DNA from: Neobacillus sp. SuZ13
GTDB lineage: Bacteria > Bacillota > Bacilli > Bacillales > Cytobacillaceae
Reading direction: 5' to 3'
DNA: 64,000 nt
Assembly (NCBI RefSeq): GCF_030123365.1
Contig: NZ_CP126107.1
Span: forward strand, 1,163,501-1,227,500
Below, one piece after another: positions 16,887-24,877 of the stretch (positions within the stretch are counted from its first letter, which is position 1; every line of letters starts with the position of its first letter). Below the pieces are notes generated by a model that was not told the origin of the DNA, did not search any database, and worked only from the letters and a program-made list of their open reading frames with translations. Both the position numbers and the translations under genes were made by a program.

Positions 16887-17333
16887 TTATTTACTGTCAA
16901 TGTTCTCGATTTTCAATTTACTATGCAATTGATTCAGCCGTTCCATCAATTGTTTATATTCCTCGAGTTCAATATGACAGGATTGTATTTTGTCACTGAT
17001 TGTACTTGTTATAGGCTGCTTTTCTTCAAGAGCTTTCTTTTCCAAGTAAATAAAAACCCTTCGTTCATCTACTGTTGAACGTTCTTTTCGAAGCCAACCA
17101 TTTGCCTCCATTCTTGTAAGCATAGGAGTCAATGTTCCAGTCCCCAGACTCAATTTTTCGCCTATGTCTTTGACTGAAACACCATCCTTTTCCCATAATG
17201 CTAATAGCACCAAGTATTGAGGATAGGTTAAGCCATAGGGTTGTAGTGCACTAGAATACAACTTACTAAATTCGCTTGCTGTTTCGTACACAGCAAAGCA
17301 TAGTTGGTTTTTTAATACCATGAAGTCTTCCAA
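16887..17333 (-). CDS. MarR-family regulator, OhrR-like
   Basis: About 148 residues. The LKNQLCFAVYETASEFSKLY start followed by LQPYGLTYPQYLVLLALWE closely resembles the organic-peroxide sensor OhrR. The cysteine in NQLC matches the redox-sensing Cys-15 of B. subtilis OhrR, and the winged-helix motif LSLGTGTLTPMLTRMEANGWL fits as well. I chose TTG at 17333 because AAGGTGA lies upstream at good spacing and it gives an OhrR-like N-terminus; GTG at 17342 is the alternative. It lies 23 bases after the glutathione peroxidase gene and is probably co-transcribed, so the target is likely this operon (inference). Confidence 0.85.
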   Translation of the reverse strand: MEDFMVLKNQLCFAVYETASEFSKLYSSALQPYGLTYPQYLVLLALWEKDGVSVKDIGEKLSLGTGTLTPMLTRMEANGWLRKERSTVDERRVFIYLEKKALEEKQPITSTISDKIQSCHIELEEYKQLMERLNQLHSKLKIENIDSK

Positions 17334-17356
17334 GATGATCACCTTACTTTAAATAA

Positions 17357-17836
17357 TTATGACAATAATTTTTTTATATCTTTCTCAATCCTGCTTGGTT
17401 CAGTCGTAGGAGCATAGCGCTCAATTACCTGTCCATTAGGGTCGACTAAAAATTTTGTGAAATTCCATTTAATATTTTTAGTAAGTGTACCTGGCTTCTG
17501 GTTTTTTAAATAAGTAAATAGGGGATCAGCATTAGCGCCATTAACATCAATTTTCGCAAATATTGGAAAGGTCACACCATAATTTAATTGGCAGAACTGT
17601 GTGGTTTCCTCAATATCATCGAATTCTTGATTATTGAATTGATTACATGGAAAGCCTAAAATCTCCAAGCCATCCTCATTGTATTTTTCATATAATTCCT
17701 GAAGTCCTTTGAATTGGGGTGTCAAACCACATTTACTGGCAGTATTCACTATCAGTAATGGTTTACCCTCGTAATCCATTATGGATTTTTCCTTACCATT
17801 TGTCATTTTTACATTAAAGTCATAAACTGTTGTCAA
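17357..17836 (-). CDS. Glutathione peroxidase-like thiol peroxidase
   Basis: 159 residues from TTG 17836, chosen because an AAGGGGG site lies 8 bases upstream; the earlier ATG at 17866 overlaps the ribosome site and would be too long. The peroxidatic Cys-36 is in NTASKCGLTPQ, with Gln in FPCNQFNNQE and Trp-124/Asn-125 in IKWNFTKFL completing the catalytic tetrad. In Bacillaceae, which use bacillithiol, such enzymes generally accept electrons from thioredoxin or low-molecular thiols. It is the first gene of a two-gene unit with the OhrR-like regulator, pointing to detoxification of organic hydroperoxides. Confidence 0.93.
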   Translation of the reverse strand: MTTVYDFNVKMTNGKEKSIMDYEGKPLLIVNTASKCGLTPQFKGLQELYEKYNEDGLEILGFPCNQFNNQEFDDIEETTQFCQLNYGVTFPIFAKIDVNGANADPLFTYLKNQKPGTLTKNIKWNFTKFLVDPNGQVIERYAPTTEPSRIEKDIKKLLS

Positions 17837-17887
17837 TTTAACTTCCCCCTTAATATTTGGATTCATTTGTTTAAAAATAAGTCGTCT

Positions 17888-17920
17888 ACGATTTAATCTT
17901 ACACGATTTAATTAATTGTG
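17888..17920. promoter_or_regulatory. Candidate OhrR-type operator upstream of the peroxidase operon
   Basis: An imperfect 19-base palindrome, CACGATTTAATTAATTGTG (17902-17920), lies about 65 bases upstream of the peroxidase start. ACGATTTAAT also occurs twice, at 17888 and 17903, 15 bases apart. AT-rich palindromes of this kind are typical OhrR/MarR operators. Binding is not shown. Confidence 0.4.
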
Positions 17921-18001
17921 GCAAGTTTGAAGATATTATTTATGGCTTGGATATCTTGAAATAGAAAAGAGAACGATAAGGATGAAAAGGAGGTCTTTTA
18001 G

Positions 18002-18226
18002 ATGGGATTCAATTTTTCTAATGGTAGGAATGAAGAAAAGGAAGTACTTAAAGATGTTCTTACGGATGCTATTGAAACAGAAGAAGATTTAATGCGGACC
18101 TATCTAATAACCGCAGAGCGAATTCATGATGATGATGAATTAAAGGAACGTCTCGAGAATTTCGCAGAAGGAAACGCCAAACGAACCAAGCAGCTGATTG
18201 ATGAACTGAATGAGAACAAGGAATAG
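18002..18226 (+). CDS. Small helical protein of unknown function
   Basis: 74 residues with a perfect AAAGGAGG ribosome site before ATG 18002. After a short Gly/Asn-rich start it is predicted to be two acidic helices (EVLKDVLTDAIETEEDLMRTYLI and ELKERLENFAEGNAKRTKQLIDEL), with a ferritin/rubrerythrin-like spacing of Glu residues but too short for that fold. I do not recognise the family. It is transcribed alone and ends in a terminator. Confidence 0.7.
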   Translation: MGFNFSNGRNEEKEVLKDVLTDAIETEEDLMRTYLITAERIHDDDELKERLENFAEGNAKRTKQLIDELNENKE

Positions 18227-18235
18227 TAACCAAGA

Positions 18236-18271
18236 GCTCATCTAGGGCAGACCAAGATGGGCCTTTTTTTT
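18236..18271 (+). terminator. Terminator after the small helical protein gene
   Basis: GCTCATCT (18236-18243) pairs with AGATGGGC (18255-18262), with one G-T pair, followed by eight T residues. Confidence 0.8.
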
Positions 18272-18374
18272 ACCTTCATATCTTGTCACTGATTACCGCT
18301 TTTATCCAATCATAACCTCCTTGTTATTAAAGCAAAATAAGATGGTTCACTTATTTATTCCAAAGGAGTTGGTT

Positions 18375-18788
18375 GTGTTGAAATGGCATAAAACGATCCT
18401 ATCAATGATACAACAGCGTCAAGATAAAAAGGTAGCCCTGGCTGTTGACACTTCCACGAATGAAGCCCCAAGCATTTTAATCAATAACATAGTAAAACTG
18501 TTTGAACAAGTTAAACCGGATACTATATTAGTCCAAGCAGATTTTAAAATTAGAAGTACGACCCCCATTAAAAGTGATACAATTAAATACCATACACATG
18601 GGAAATCTTCATATACTTTGGTACTTGAGTGGGCAAAAGAAGAGAATGTTGATACACTGTTTTACATTACAGATGTAACTGGTTTTATTTCTGAAGAGAT
18701 TGAAAATGTTAGTTATGAAATGATATGGCTTGTACCGGGTGCTATTTTACCAAGAGTTCCGTTTGGTAAAGCAATTAAGGTAGCATAA
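18375..18788 (+). CDS. Isolated VWA-like domain (DUF2201 C-terminal type)
   Basis: About 137 residues from GTG 18375 with AAAGGAG 7 bases upstream. VALAVDTSTNEAPSILINNIVK, then LVQADFKI, a short Gly/His stretch, LFYITDVTGFI, and YEMIWLVPGAILPRVPFGKAIKV follow the pattern of the VWA-like domain that ends DUF2201 proteins (aspartate after the first strand, TD in the second motif, pro-phe-gly end). Full DUF2201 proteins carry a larger N-terminal putative metallopeptidase domain, which is absent here. The usual DxSGS metal site is DTSTN, so metal binding may be altered. It could be a stand-alone domain or a remnant; the good ribosome site favours expression. Confidence 0.6.
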   Translation: MLKWHKTILSMIQQRQDKKVALAVDTSTNEAPSILINNIVKLFEQVKPDTILVQADFKIRSTTPIKSDTIKYHTHGKSSYTLVLEWAKEENVDTLFYITDVTGFISEEIENVSYEMIWLVPGAILPRVPFGKAIKVA

Positions 18789-18794
18789 AAAAGA

Positions 18795-18822
18795 AATCCC
18801 TCACCTACAAGTGGGGGATGAC
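18795..18822 (+). terminator. Hairpin after the VWA-like gene
   Basis: ATCCCTCAC pairs with GTGGGGGAT around CTACAA. There is no strong T-run, so it may be a weak terminator or an RNA-stabilising hairpin. Confidence 0.45.
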
Positions 18823-18843
18823 CTCGTTTGATTGGAGCATTCA

Positions 18844-19452
18844 ATGAAAGAATATTATTACGATAAATTGATGGGAATAAAAACAGGCGGGGACCAAAAA
18901 GGATTTCATAAGTCATTTCATTACCATCGTTATGAGCCCACTCCTTATAGTGCGCTCGAAGAATTATTTACTTATTATCAAATTAATAGCAATGATCGAA
19001 TCGTTGACTTTGGGTGTGGTAAAGGAAGATTAAACTTCTTTATCCATTATCATTTTCATGCAACGGTAATTGGAATTGAAATGAATAGGGATTTTTATCA
19101 GGAAGCAATTGAAAATCGAAAAAAATATAATAAAACAACTCACTCTAGTAATGATGATATTTTTTTTCATTGTTGTCTTGCTGAAGAGTATCAAATTGAT
19201 TCATTAGATAATCGTTTTTATTTTTTTAATCCCTTTTCCATTCAAATTTTTATGAAAATCATTAATAATATCTTATATTCGGTTGAAAATGCGAAACGGG
19301 ATGTTGAAATTATTTTATATTATCCATCAGAGGATTATATTTATTATTTAGAAAATGACACCATGTTTGAATTGAAAAAAGAAATTATTCTTCCTTATGT
19401 TCATGAACATAACCCAAATGAGCGATTTTTAATCTATCGATTAACCATATAG
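18844..19452 (+). CDS. SAM-dependent methyltransferase, class I
   Basis: About 202 residues, starting at ATG 18844 with TTGGAG upstream. The glycine-rich SAM motif I is RIVDFGCGKGRLNFFI (residues about 52-67) and the acidic end of strand 2 is VIGIEMNRDF. FYFFNPFSIQIF stands where catalytic motif IV lies, a pattern found in some uncharacterised Firmicutes methyltransferases. The substrate is unknown. The gene is very AT-rich compared with its neighbours. Its last 19 bases overlap the 3' end of the convergent UvrC-like gene. Confidence 0.82.
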   Translation: MKEYYYDKLMGIKTGGDQKGFHKSFHYHRYEPTPYSALEELFTYYQINSNDRIVDFGCGKGRLNFFIHYHFHATVIGIEMNRDFYQEAIENRKKYNKTTHSSNDDIFFHCCLAEEYQIDSLDNRFYFFNPFSIQIFMKIINNILYSVENAKRDVEIILYYPSEDYIYYLENDTMFELKKEIILPYVHEHNPNERFLIYRLTI

Positions 19453-20516
19453 GTTTGCATTAACTTGTATATTTGACCATCTAATTTAGAGGCATATGAG
19501 GGTTTAAGCAATTGTTCCGAAATAATAATATACGTACAGTTGCTTCCTTTTAAATAGCTATAGATAATCTGAGCGGCATCAATTTCATCTCTACTAAGTT
19601 TATTAAAAGAATTATTTGCTGCTGCTTTAAAAATAGTTAATATACTGTCCTTAATGGTTTTGCGAACAGATTCCGGAGTGTACCAGCTAAACTTTTCTGT
19701 GAAGAGAATTTTGTTTTTCTGAATAAGGAATAGTTTAAAAGTCGTGTCTGTTAAGGGTTCAATAACGGCAATGCTATGATTGCTTTCTATAAATTCAATG
19801 ACTTTTTCTTTATTAAGCAGTGAGTGGATAGCATTCAAGGTATCCCTATATTTTCCCGCCGCTTCGAAATCGAATTTTTCAGAGACCTCGATCATTTTTT
19901 TCTTCATTTCGTTGAGGAGACTTACATCCAAGCCTTTTAGCAATGCAATGATTTTGTTTATTCTTTCATTGTATTCATTGAGTGCTGCCCCTCCCATACA
20001 CATGCCGAGACACAAACCTAAGGAATAGTTTAGACATGGAGTATTCTTGTTAGAAGGGCTGCTGCAGTTCACCTTATAGAAGTCTTTCATTCCTAGAAGC
20101 GCCTTTTCTACAATATGTTTGCTTTTATATGGGCCAAAATATAGACTATCTGGCTTATCTGTGTCTGTACAAATTTCTATTCTTTGGTACTCTCCATCCT
20201 TGTGAATTCTGATGTAGACATAGGACTGAGGATTTTTCATCATTCTATTAAAAATAGGTTTAATTTCTTTGATTAGTTTACATTCGAGCATGAAGGCTTC
20301 AAATTCTGTATCAGTAAGGGTATAGTCAAAATCCTTTAGGCTGGCTTTCAGCTTGATGATTTTTTGTGTATGGGCTTTTGAATTTTGGAAGTATGAACGC
20401 ACACGATTTTTAAGATTTTTTGCCTTTCCCACATAAATAATTTGTCCGTTGGAGTCTTTCAATAAATACACTCCAGGGGAAGAGGGAAGGTGTTTCACTT
20501 TATCCTTTAAATACAT
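19434..20516 (-). CDS. UvrC N-terminal paralogue (GIY-YIG nuclease with UVR domain)
   Basis: About 360 residues from ATG 20516, with GGAGGT 7 bases upstream. The N-terminal GIY-YIG domain is clear: PGVYLLKD (15-22), IIYVGKAKNLKNRVRSYF (27-44) and a FEAFMLECKLIKEIKP segment with the catalytic glutamate. A Cys-rich region (PCLNYSLGLCLGMC) and the UVR motif near 198-232, which in UvrC binds UvrB, follow. The C-terminal RNase H-like nuclease and helix-hairpin-helix of full UvrC (about 590 residues) are missing. It resembles E. coli Cho but is longer. Role: probably an auxiliary 3'-incision nuclease in excision repair (inference). Confidence 0.85.
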   Translation of the reverse strand: MYLKDKVKHLPSSPGVYLLKDSNGQIIYVGKAKNLKNRVRSYFQNSKAHTQKIIKLKASLKDFDYTLTDTEFEAFMLECKLIKEIKPIFNRMMKNPQSYVYIRIHKDGEYQRIEICTDTDKPDSLYFGPYKSKHIVEKALLGMKDFYKVNCSSPSNKNTPCLNYSLGLCLGMCMGGAALNEYNERINKIIALLKGLDVSLLNEMKKKMIEVSEKFDFEAAGKYRDTLNAIHSLLNKEKVIEFIESNHSIAVIEPLTDTTFKLFLIQKNKILFTEKFSWYTPESVRKTIKDSILTIFKAAANNSFNKLSRDEIDAAQIIYSYLKGSNCTYIIISEQLLKPSYASKLDGQIYKLMQTYMVNR

Positions 20517-20565
20517 ATGTATACCTCCAATCACTATTTATATCTTATCACAAATAAAAAAGGTG

Positions 20566-20618
20566 CCCAGCCTTCATCATCCGTTATTCAAGGGGTGAGA
20601 AAGCCAGGCACTTTTTTT
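20566..20618. terminator. Imperfect bidirectional hairpin between UvrC-like and POT genes
   Basis: AAAAAGGTGCC near 20566 can pair with GGCACTTTTTTT ending near 20618. The remaining arm positions are only partly complementary, and the GGTGCC core resembles the dispersed GGTGCCTGACACC motif found at 23727. It lies just after the POT transporter gene, which reads leftward. Confidence 0.55.
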
Positions 20619-20620
20619 AA

Positions 20621-22105
20621 TTATTTTATCCCTTTCATGAATCCTTGAATCTTAGGTGATAACATTAATAGGATAATACCTAGGGCGATGGACGCTCCGC
20701 CAATCACACCAAAGTAGGTCATTTCTGTTTCAGGGGTGTAGAATTTAACAACTTGTGCATTCAATGCTTGTGCAGCAGCACTTGCTAAGAACCATAAGCT
20801 CATTGTTTGTGCTGAGAATGCTGCAGGTGCTAATTTAGTTGTTGCTGATAATCCTACTGGTGATAAACATAACTCACCAAATACAACGATTAAATAACTA
20901 AGAACAAGCCATAGTGGACTTACTAATGAATCTGTACCGCCAAGATAAGCCGGGATAAGAATAACTAGGAATGACAAACCAGCAAATAATAATGATAATG
21001 AGAACTTTTGTGGAATCGATGGCTGACGATTTCCTAATTTAACCCAGATCCAAGCAAATACTGGTGCAAAGATGATAATGAATAACGGGTTTAAAGATTG
21101 GAACCATGCTGGTGAAATCTTAATTCCCATCCAGTCTAATTGAGTCCGCTTATCCGCATAATTGGCAAGGATGGTTGAGCCTTGTTCTTGAATGGCCCAG
21201 AACATTACCGCTGCAATAAATAATGGAATATAGGCAATAATTCTTGAACGTTCAACTGTAGTAGTTTTTGGACTGCGATACATGACAACGAAGTAAATCG
21301 TTGGGATTAAGATACCAAGGAAAGTGACAATATTAATAAAGCTAGCAAAAGTTAAAAGACCGTTTGGTATCAGTATTGCACATAAGATAACAAGAATAAC
21401 TACACCAATACCAATCATCATGAAGACTTTTTTCTTCTCTGCAGGAGCCAGTGGATTCGCAACCATCGTTCCAGCAAGGCCTAGATTTTTTTTCTTAGTA
21501 ACACTGAATACGACTAATCCTAAGAACATACCTACTGCTGCAATAGAGAAACCGATGTGGAAGTTACTTATCGACCCAACGATTAATGGAGATATGAATG
21601 CACCAAGGTTTATACTCATGTAGTAAATAGTAAAACCTGCATCACGACGTTCGTCCTTTTCGCTGTATAATTCACCTACTGCGGAAGAAACATTCGGTTT
21701 AAGCAACCCAGTACCTAGGACAATCAATACCATGGATACAAAGAACATAGCAACACTGCCAGGAACAGCAAGCGCTATATGTCCAAACATAATTAAGATT
21801 CCACCGTAGAACACGGCTTTTGAAGAACCAAAGATCCGGTCAGCTAGCCAGCCGCCAATGATTCCAGACATATAAACAAGTGATCCATAAATGGACATGA
21901 TCGAAAGTGCGAGATTTTGATCAATGCCCAATCCACCTTTAGAAACTTCATAATACATATAGAAAACAAGGATGGCTCTCATTCCATAGTACGAGAATCG
22001 CTCCCAGAATTCAGTAAAGAAAAGGGTAGATAGTCCTTTAGGATGTCCAAAAAAACCTGTTTGAGGTACACTATCCACAATTTTCTGTCTATTGATGTTT
22101 GACAT
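20621..22105 (-). CDS. POT-family proton-coupled di-/tripeptide transporter
   Basis: 494-residue MFS protein with about 14 hydrophobic segments. The N-terminal GHPKGLSTLFFTEFWERFSYYGMRAIL contains the E-x-x-E-R-F-x-Y-Y motif (FWERFSYYG) involved in proton coupling. FTIYYMSINLGAFISPLIVG is the PTR2 signature, and FGELCLSPVGLS with GLSATTKLAPA marks the C-terminal half. The start at ATG 22105 has AAAGGGAGG upstream. It imports small peptides into the cytoplasm, as does Lactococcus DtpT. It stands alone with its own promoter. Confidence 0.94.
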   Translation of the reverse strand: MSNINRQKIVDSVPQTGFFGHPKGLSTLFFTEFWERFSYYGMRAILVFYMYYEVSKGGLGIDQNLALSIMSIYGSLVYMSGIIGGWLADRIFGSSKAVFYGGILIMFGHIALAVPGSVAMFFVSMVLIVLGTGLLKPNVSSAVGELYSEKDERRDAGFTIYYMSINLGAFISPLIVGSISNFHIGFSIAAVGMFLGLVVFSVTKKKNLGLAGTMVANPLAPAEKKKVFMMIGIGVVILVILCAILIPNGLLTFASFINIVTFLGILIPTIYFVVMYRSPKTTTVERSRIIAYIPLFIAAVMFWAIQEQGSTILANYADKRTQLDWMGIKISPAWFQSLNPLFIIIFAPVFAWIWVKLGNRQPSIPQKFSLSLLFAGLSFLVILIPAYLGGTDSLVSPLWLVLSYLIVVFGELCLSPVGLSATTKLAPAAFSAQTMSLWFLASAAAQALNAQVVKFYTPETEMTYFGVIGGASIALGIILLMLSPKIQGFMKGIK

Positions 22106-22131
22106 GTTATTACCTCCCTTTATATTATATT

Positions 22132-22161
22132 ATAATACTTTCTGAAGTTTTGAATTGTCAA
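22132..22161 (-). promoter_or_regulatory. Sigma-A-type promoter of the POT transporter gene
   Basis: On the minus strand, TTGACA (22161-22156) and TATTAT (22137-22132) are 18 bases apart, about 25 bases before the ribosome site. A TATAAT further downstream is a less well spaced alternative. Confidence 0.65.
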
Positions 22162-22385
22162 AAACATTTTTTAGTAAAAGAAGTTACAGAAGGTTGTAAA
22201 CATTGATAATACTGAATTTTAACTAATTTAGATCGGAAAAGAAAGTTTTTTTAAAATAATAAATACATTCAGAGAAAAGGGACTTTTCGCTCTACTAGAG
22301 TAATAGATAATTATTTATCTTTAATTTTTGTTTAAAAAGAGCAAACTATACTAATAAGAAATCCTCCATTTTTGAAAGGCGAATT

Positions 22386-23717
22386 ATGAGTGAAAATAAA
22401 AATAATCTTGAATCATTAAATAAAATCGATTTATTTTTTCAATTATTTAACGATATGTCAGATTTAGTCTACCTTACAAAGGTGGGAAAGGACGGTCAGT
22501 TCAGCTATGTACTGGCGAATGAGCCTGCTCAGAACTTTTCTGGACTAACGTCAAAATCCTTTGGTAAGCCCATAGAGGAAGTATTACCTGAAGAAGTTTT
22601 TCATATAATCGAGGAGAAATACAAGCAGGCGATAACTGCGAGGGAGTCAATTACATACGAGGATCGGATTGTTGTTCCTCCATCATACTCAAATAGGCTG
22701 AATAATAAGTATTCACCTGGTCAGTTCGTTTATTGGGAATCAACTATTACCCCTTTATGGAATCAAGAAGAGGAGTGTACCCATTTGTTGGCGGTGGTAC
22801 GTGATGTAACCGAAAGAAAAGAGAGAGAAAATGAATTAAAACGGATGAATGATCGTTTTGAACTAGTATGGAACAGTACCGCAGATGCGATGTATACCTT
22901 TGATCGACACCAAAACTTTGTATCGGTAAATAAATCATTTATAAATTTATTAGGTTGGACCGAGGGTGAAATTCTTAATGATTGGACCATTAGTATTATT
23001 CCTAAGAACAGTAAAGACGATTTAAAGGAAATTATTAAGAGGGTAAAAAGTGGCGAAGTGGTTCCTTCCCATGAAGTACAGCGGATTACAAAGGAAGGGA
23101 AATTAATTGATGTATTAGCATCCTATTCCCCTATTTATGATGGTAACGGAAATTGGGATGGAGCAGTGGTGGTATATAAAGATATTTCTGAAAGAAAAAA
23201 GTATGAAGATCAATTAAAACACCATGCTCTCCATGATTATTTAACAGGAATGCCTAATCGAAATTTCTTTTCAATAATGTTAAAAGAAGAAATGACCCGA
23301 GCGGAGAAGTCTAAAAGAACACTTGCAGTGTTTTATCTCGATATTGATAAATTTAAAGTCATTAATGATACATTAGGACATGATATTGGTGATGAATTAC
23401 TAAAGGAATTTTCAAGGCGTGTAAAAGCTTGTATTCGAGAGAAAGATTTACTGGCTCGCATAGGTGGTGACGAGTTTGGCATTCTTATTACTAACTTACA
23501 TGATAAAAAGAAATCCATTGAAATTGCAGAAAGAATCTTATCCTCCTTCAGAAACAATTGGGTAATCGAGGGGCACCATTTAAAAGTAGCTTCAAGTATT
23601 GGCATATCCTTCTATTCTGATCCCTATAAACAGGATGAAAAATTGCTGCTGAAACAAGCAGATATAGCCCTATACAAAGCAAAAGGAAACGGCAGAGGCA
23701 ACTATCAGGTCTATTAG
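22386..23717 (+). CDS. PAS-PAS-GGDEF diguanylate cyclase
   Basis: 443 residues. Two PAS domains come first (about 15-140 and 150-275; the second contains STADAMYTFDRHQNFVSVNKSFINLLGWTEGEIL and ends DISERKKYEDQLKHHA). The GGDEF domain has HDYLTGMPNRNFF, LDIDKFKVINDTLGHDIGDELL and IGGDEFGIL (GGDEF at 360-364), so the active site is intact and it probably makes cyclic-di-GMP from GTP. No membrane segment is visible, so sensing is cytosolic. The product would be degraded by enzymes such as the HD-GYP protein at 15.4 kb. The gene ends in a 22-bp perfect hairpin. Confidence 0.95.
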   Translation: MSENKNNLESLNKIDLFFQLFNDMSDLVYLTKVGKDGQFSYVLANEPAQNFSGLTSKSFGKPIEEVLPEEVFHIIEEKYKQAITARESITYEDRIVVPPSYSNRLNNKYSPGQFVYWESTITPLWNQEEECTHLLAVVRDVTERKERENELKRMNDRFELVWNSTADAMYTFDRHQNFVSVNKSFINLLGWTEGEILNDWTISIIPKNSKDDLKEIIKRVKSGEVVPSHEVQRITKEGKLIDVLASYSPIYDGNGNWDGAVVVYKDISERKKYEDQLKHHALHDYLTGMPNRNFFSIMLKEEMTRAEKSKRTLAVFYLDIDKFKVINDTLGHDIGDELLKEFSRRVKACIREKDLLARIGGDEFGILITNLHDKKKSIEIAERILSSFRNNWVIEGHHLKVASSIGISFYSDPYKQDEKLLLKQADIALYKAKGNGRGNYQVY

Positions 23718-23726
23718 AATTAATTG

Positions 23727-23781
23727 GGTGCCTGACACCACAGATGGATATTTGTCCATCTGTGGTGTCAGGCACCTTTTT
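23727..23781. terminator. 22-bp perfect hairpin terminator carrying the GGTGCCTGACACC dispersed motif
   Basis: The arm at 23727-23748 (starting GGTGCCTGACACC) is exactly complementary to 23755-23776, with loop TATTTG, followed by five T residues. It acts as the terminator of the GGDEF gene. The GGTGTCAGGCACC core is a motif I recall as widely scattered in Bacillus genomes; a related GGTGTCAGGTACC occurs at about 31158. Confidence 0.88.
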
Positions 23782-23782
23782 C

Positions 23783-23814
23783 CTCGCCGCTAAACGGGCG
23801 CTTCCGCTTTTAAA
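23783..23814 (+). repeat. Tail fragment of GC-rich dispersed repeat
   Basis: CGCCGCTAAACGGGCGCTTCCGCTTTT matches the right end of the longer repeat at 30.9-31.15 kb (CGCCGCTGAACAGGGCGCTTGCGCTTTT) with few changes. Confidence 0.6.
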
Positions 23815-23820
23815 TTGTTA

Positions 23821-23851
23821 TTGACATTGACGTTGCGTAAAGGTGTATCGT
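23821..23851 (+). promoter_or_regulatory. Candidate MerR-type promoter with long spacer
   Basis: TTGACA (23821-23826) and TATCGT (23846-23851) are 19 bases apart, the stretched spacing typical of promoters activated by MerR-family proteins, immediately before the MerR-family gene. An ACGTTGCGT element in the spacer could be part of the operator. This would be autoregulation (inference). Confidence 0.45.
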
Positions 23852-23875
23852 TAGTTTTACAAGGAGGGGAAACGA

Positions 23876-24640
23876 ATGGAATATACTGTGCAGAAGCTTG
23901 GAAGTCTAGCGGGAGTTAGCACCAGAACACTTCGGTATTATGATGAAATTGGGATTCTTAAGCCGGCAAGAATTAATTCGTCAGGATACCGAATCTATGG
24001 TCAAGCAGAAGTGGATCGCTTGCAGCAAATCTTATTTTACAGGGAATTAGGGATCAGTTTAGAGAACATTAAAGAAATTGTGACGGCTCCTTCCTTTGAC
24101 GGGGCAACTGCACTGAAAGAGCATCGTAAAAAACTCCTTGAGAAAAAGGAACAATTAGAATTGTTAATTGCAAATGTTGATAAGACAATTGCAGTAACGG
24201 AAGGGAGAATGAAAATGTCAAATAAAGAAAAGTTCGAGGGCTTTAAGAAAAAAATGGTGGATGAAAATGAGAAAAAATATGGAAAAGAGATTCGTGAAAA
24301 GTACGGCGATGATACCGTAAATAAGTCCAATGCGAAACTTCAAAATATGACACAAGAGCAATATGAGGAGGTGACTAAGTTAGCTGAACTGATCACAGAA
24401 ACCCTTGCTGAGGCTTATAAAACAGGAGACCCTGCCGGAGATTTAGCTCAAAAGGCTGCTGATCTCCATAAACAATGGTTATGCTTCTATTGGAATGAAT
24501 ATAATAAGGAAGCTCATGCTGGTCTTGCACAAATGTATGTGGATGATGAAAGATTTACCGCCTATTATGATAAAGAACAGCCTGGTACGGCAGCGTTTCT
24601 AAGAGATGCCATTCATATTTATACCGGTATGAAAAAATAA
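23876..24640 (+). CDS. MerR-family activator with TipAS ligand-binding domain
   Basis: 254 residues. The N-terminal MerR helix-turn-helix (VQKLGSLAGVSTRTLRYYDEIGILKPARINSSGYRIYG) is followed by a long coiled-coil dimerisation helix and, from about residue 120, a TipAS domain (LHKQWLCFYWNEYNKEAHAGLAQMYVDDERFTAYYDK...GTAAFLRDAIHIY). TipAS domains bind thiopeptides and other bulky drugs; B. subtilis Mta is a close architectural match and activates multidrug efflux genes. The target is not evident here. The start at ATG 23876 has AAGGAGGGG upstream. Confidence 0.92.
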   Translation: MEYTVQKLGSLAGVSTRTLRYYDEIGILKPARINSSGYRIYGQAEVDRLQQILFYRELGISLENIKEIVTAPSFDGATALKEHRKKLLEKKEQLELLIANVDKTIAVTEGRMKMSNKEKFEGFKKKMVDENEKKYGKEIREKYGDDTVNKSNAKLQNMTQEQYEEVTKLAELITETLAEAYKTGDPAGDLAQKAADLHKQWLCFYWNEYNKEAHAGLAQMYVDDERFTAYYDKEQPGTAAFLRDAIHIYTGMKK

Positions 24641-24673
24641 TTTTTTATAAAAGAAACTGGAGCTAAATAAACT

Positions 24674-24877
24674 ATGGGCTGTCTTTCTTACCAAATTATG
24701 CATATCGGACCATTCGATAATGAACCAGAAAGTTTCGCTAAAATGGAGTTCTTTTGTAAGGAAAATGGCTATCTTCGAACAAGTAAAATCCACCGGGAAA
24801 TTTATCTATCTGACCCGCGCAGGACTGATGTACAAAAACCAAAAACTGTATTGAGATTCCCTGTAAGACACCAATAG
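24674..24877 (+). pseudogene. C-terminal remnant of GyrI-like small-molecule-binding protein
   Basis: About 67 codons encode QIMHIGPFDNEPESFAKMEF, then CKENGYLRTSKIHREIYLSD and KTVLRFPV, the end of GyrI-like (SOUL/AraC effector-type) proteins of about 200 residues. The N-terminal two thirds are missing, and the segment abuts the 3' end of the TipAS regulator gene. No convincing ribosome site precedes the ATG at 24674. A deletion between the two genes is the simplest explanation. GyrI-like domains also bind drugs, so the original pair probably shared a role. Confidence 0.7.

Noticed and set aside
16830..17078. 82-residue open frame on the plus strand
   Set aside because: It is antisense to the OhrR-like gene, Phe/Cys-rich, and has no ribosome site.
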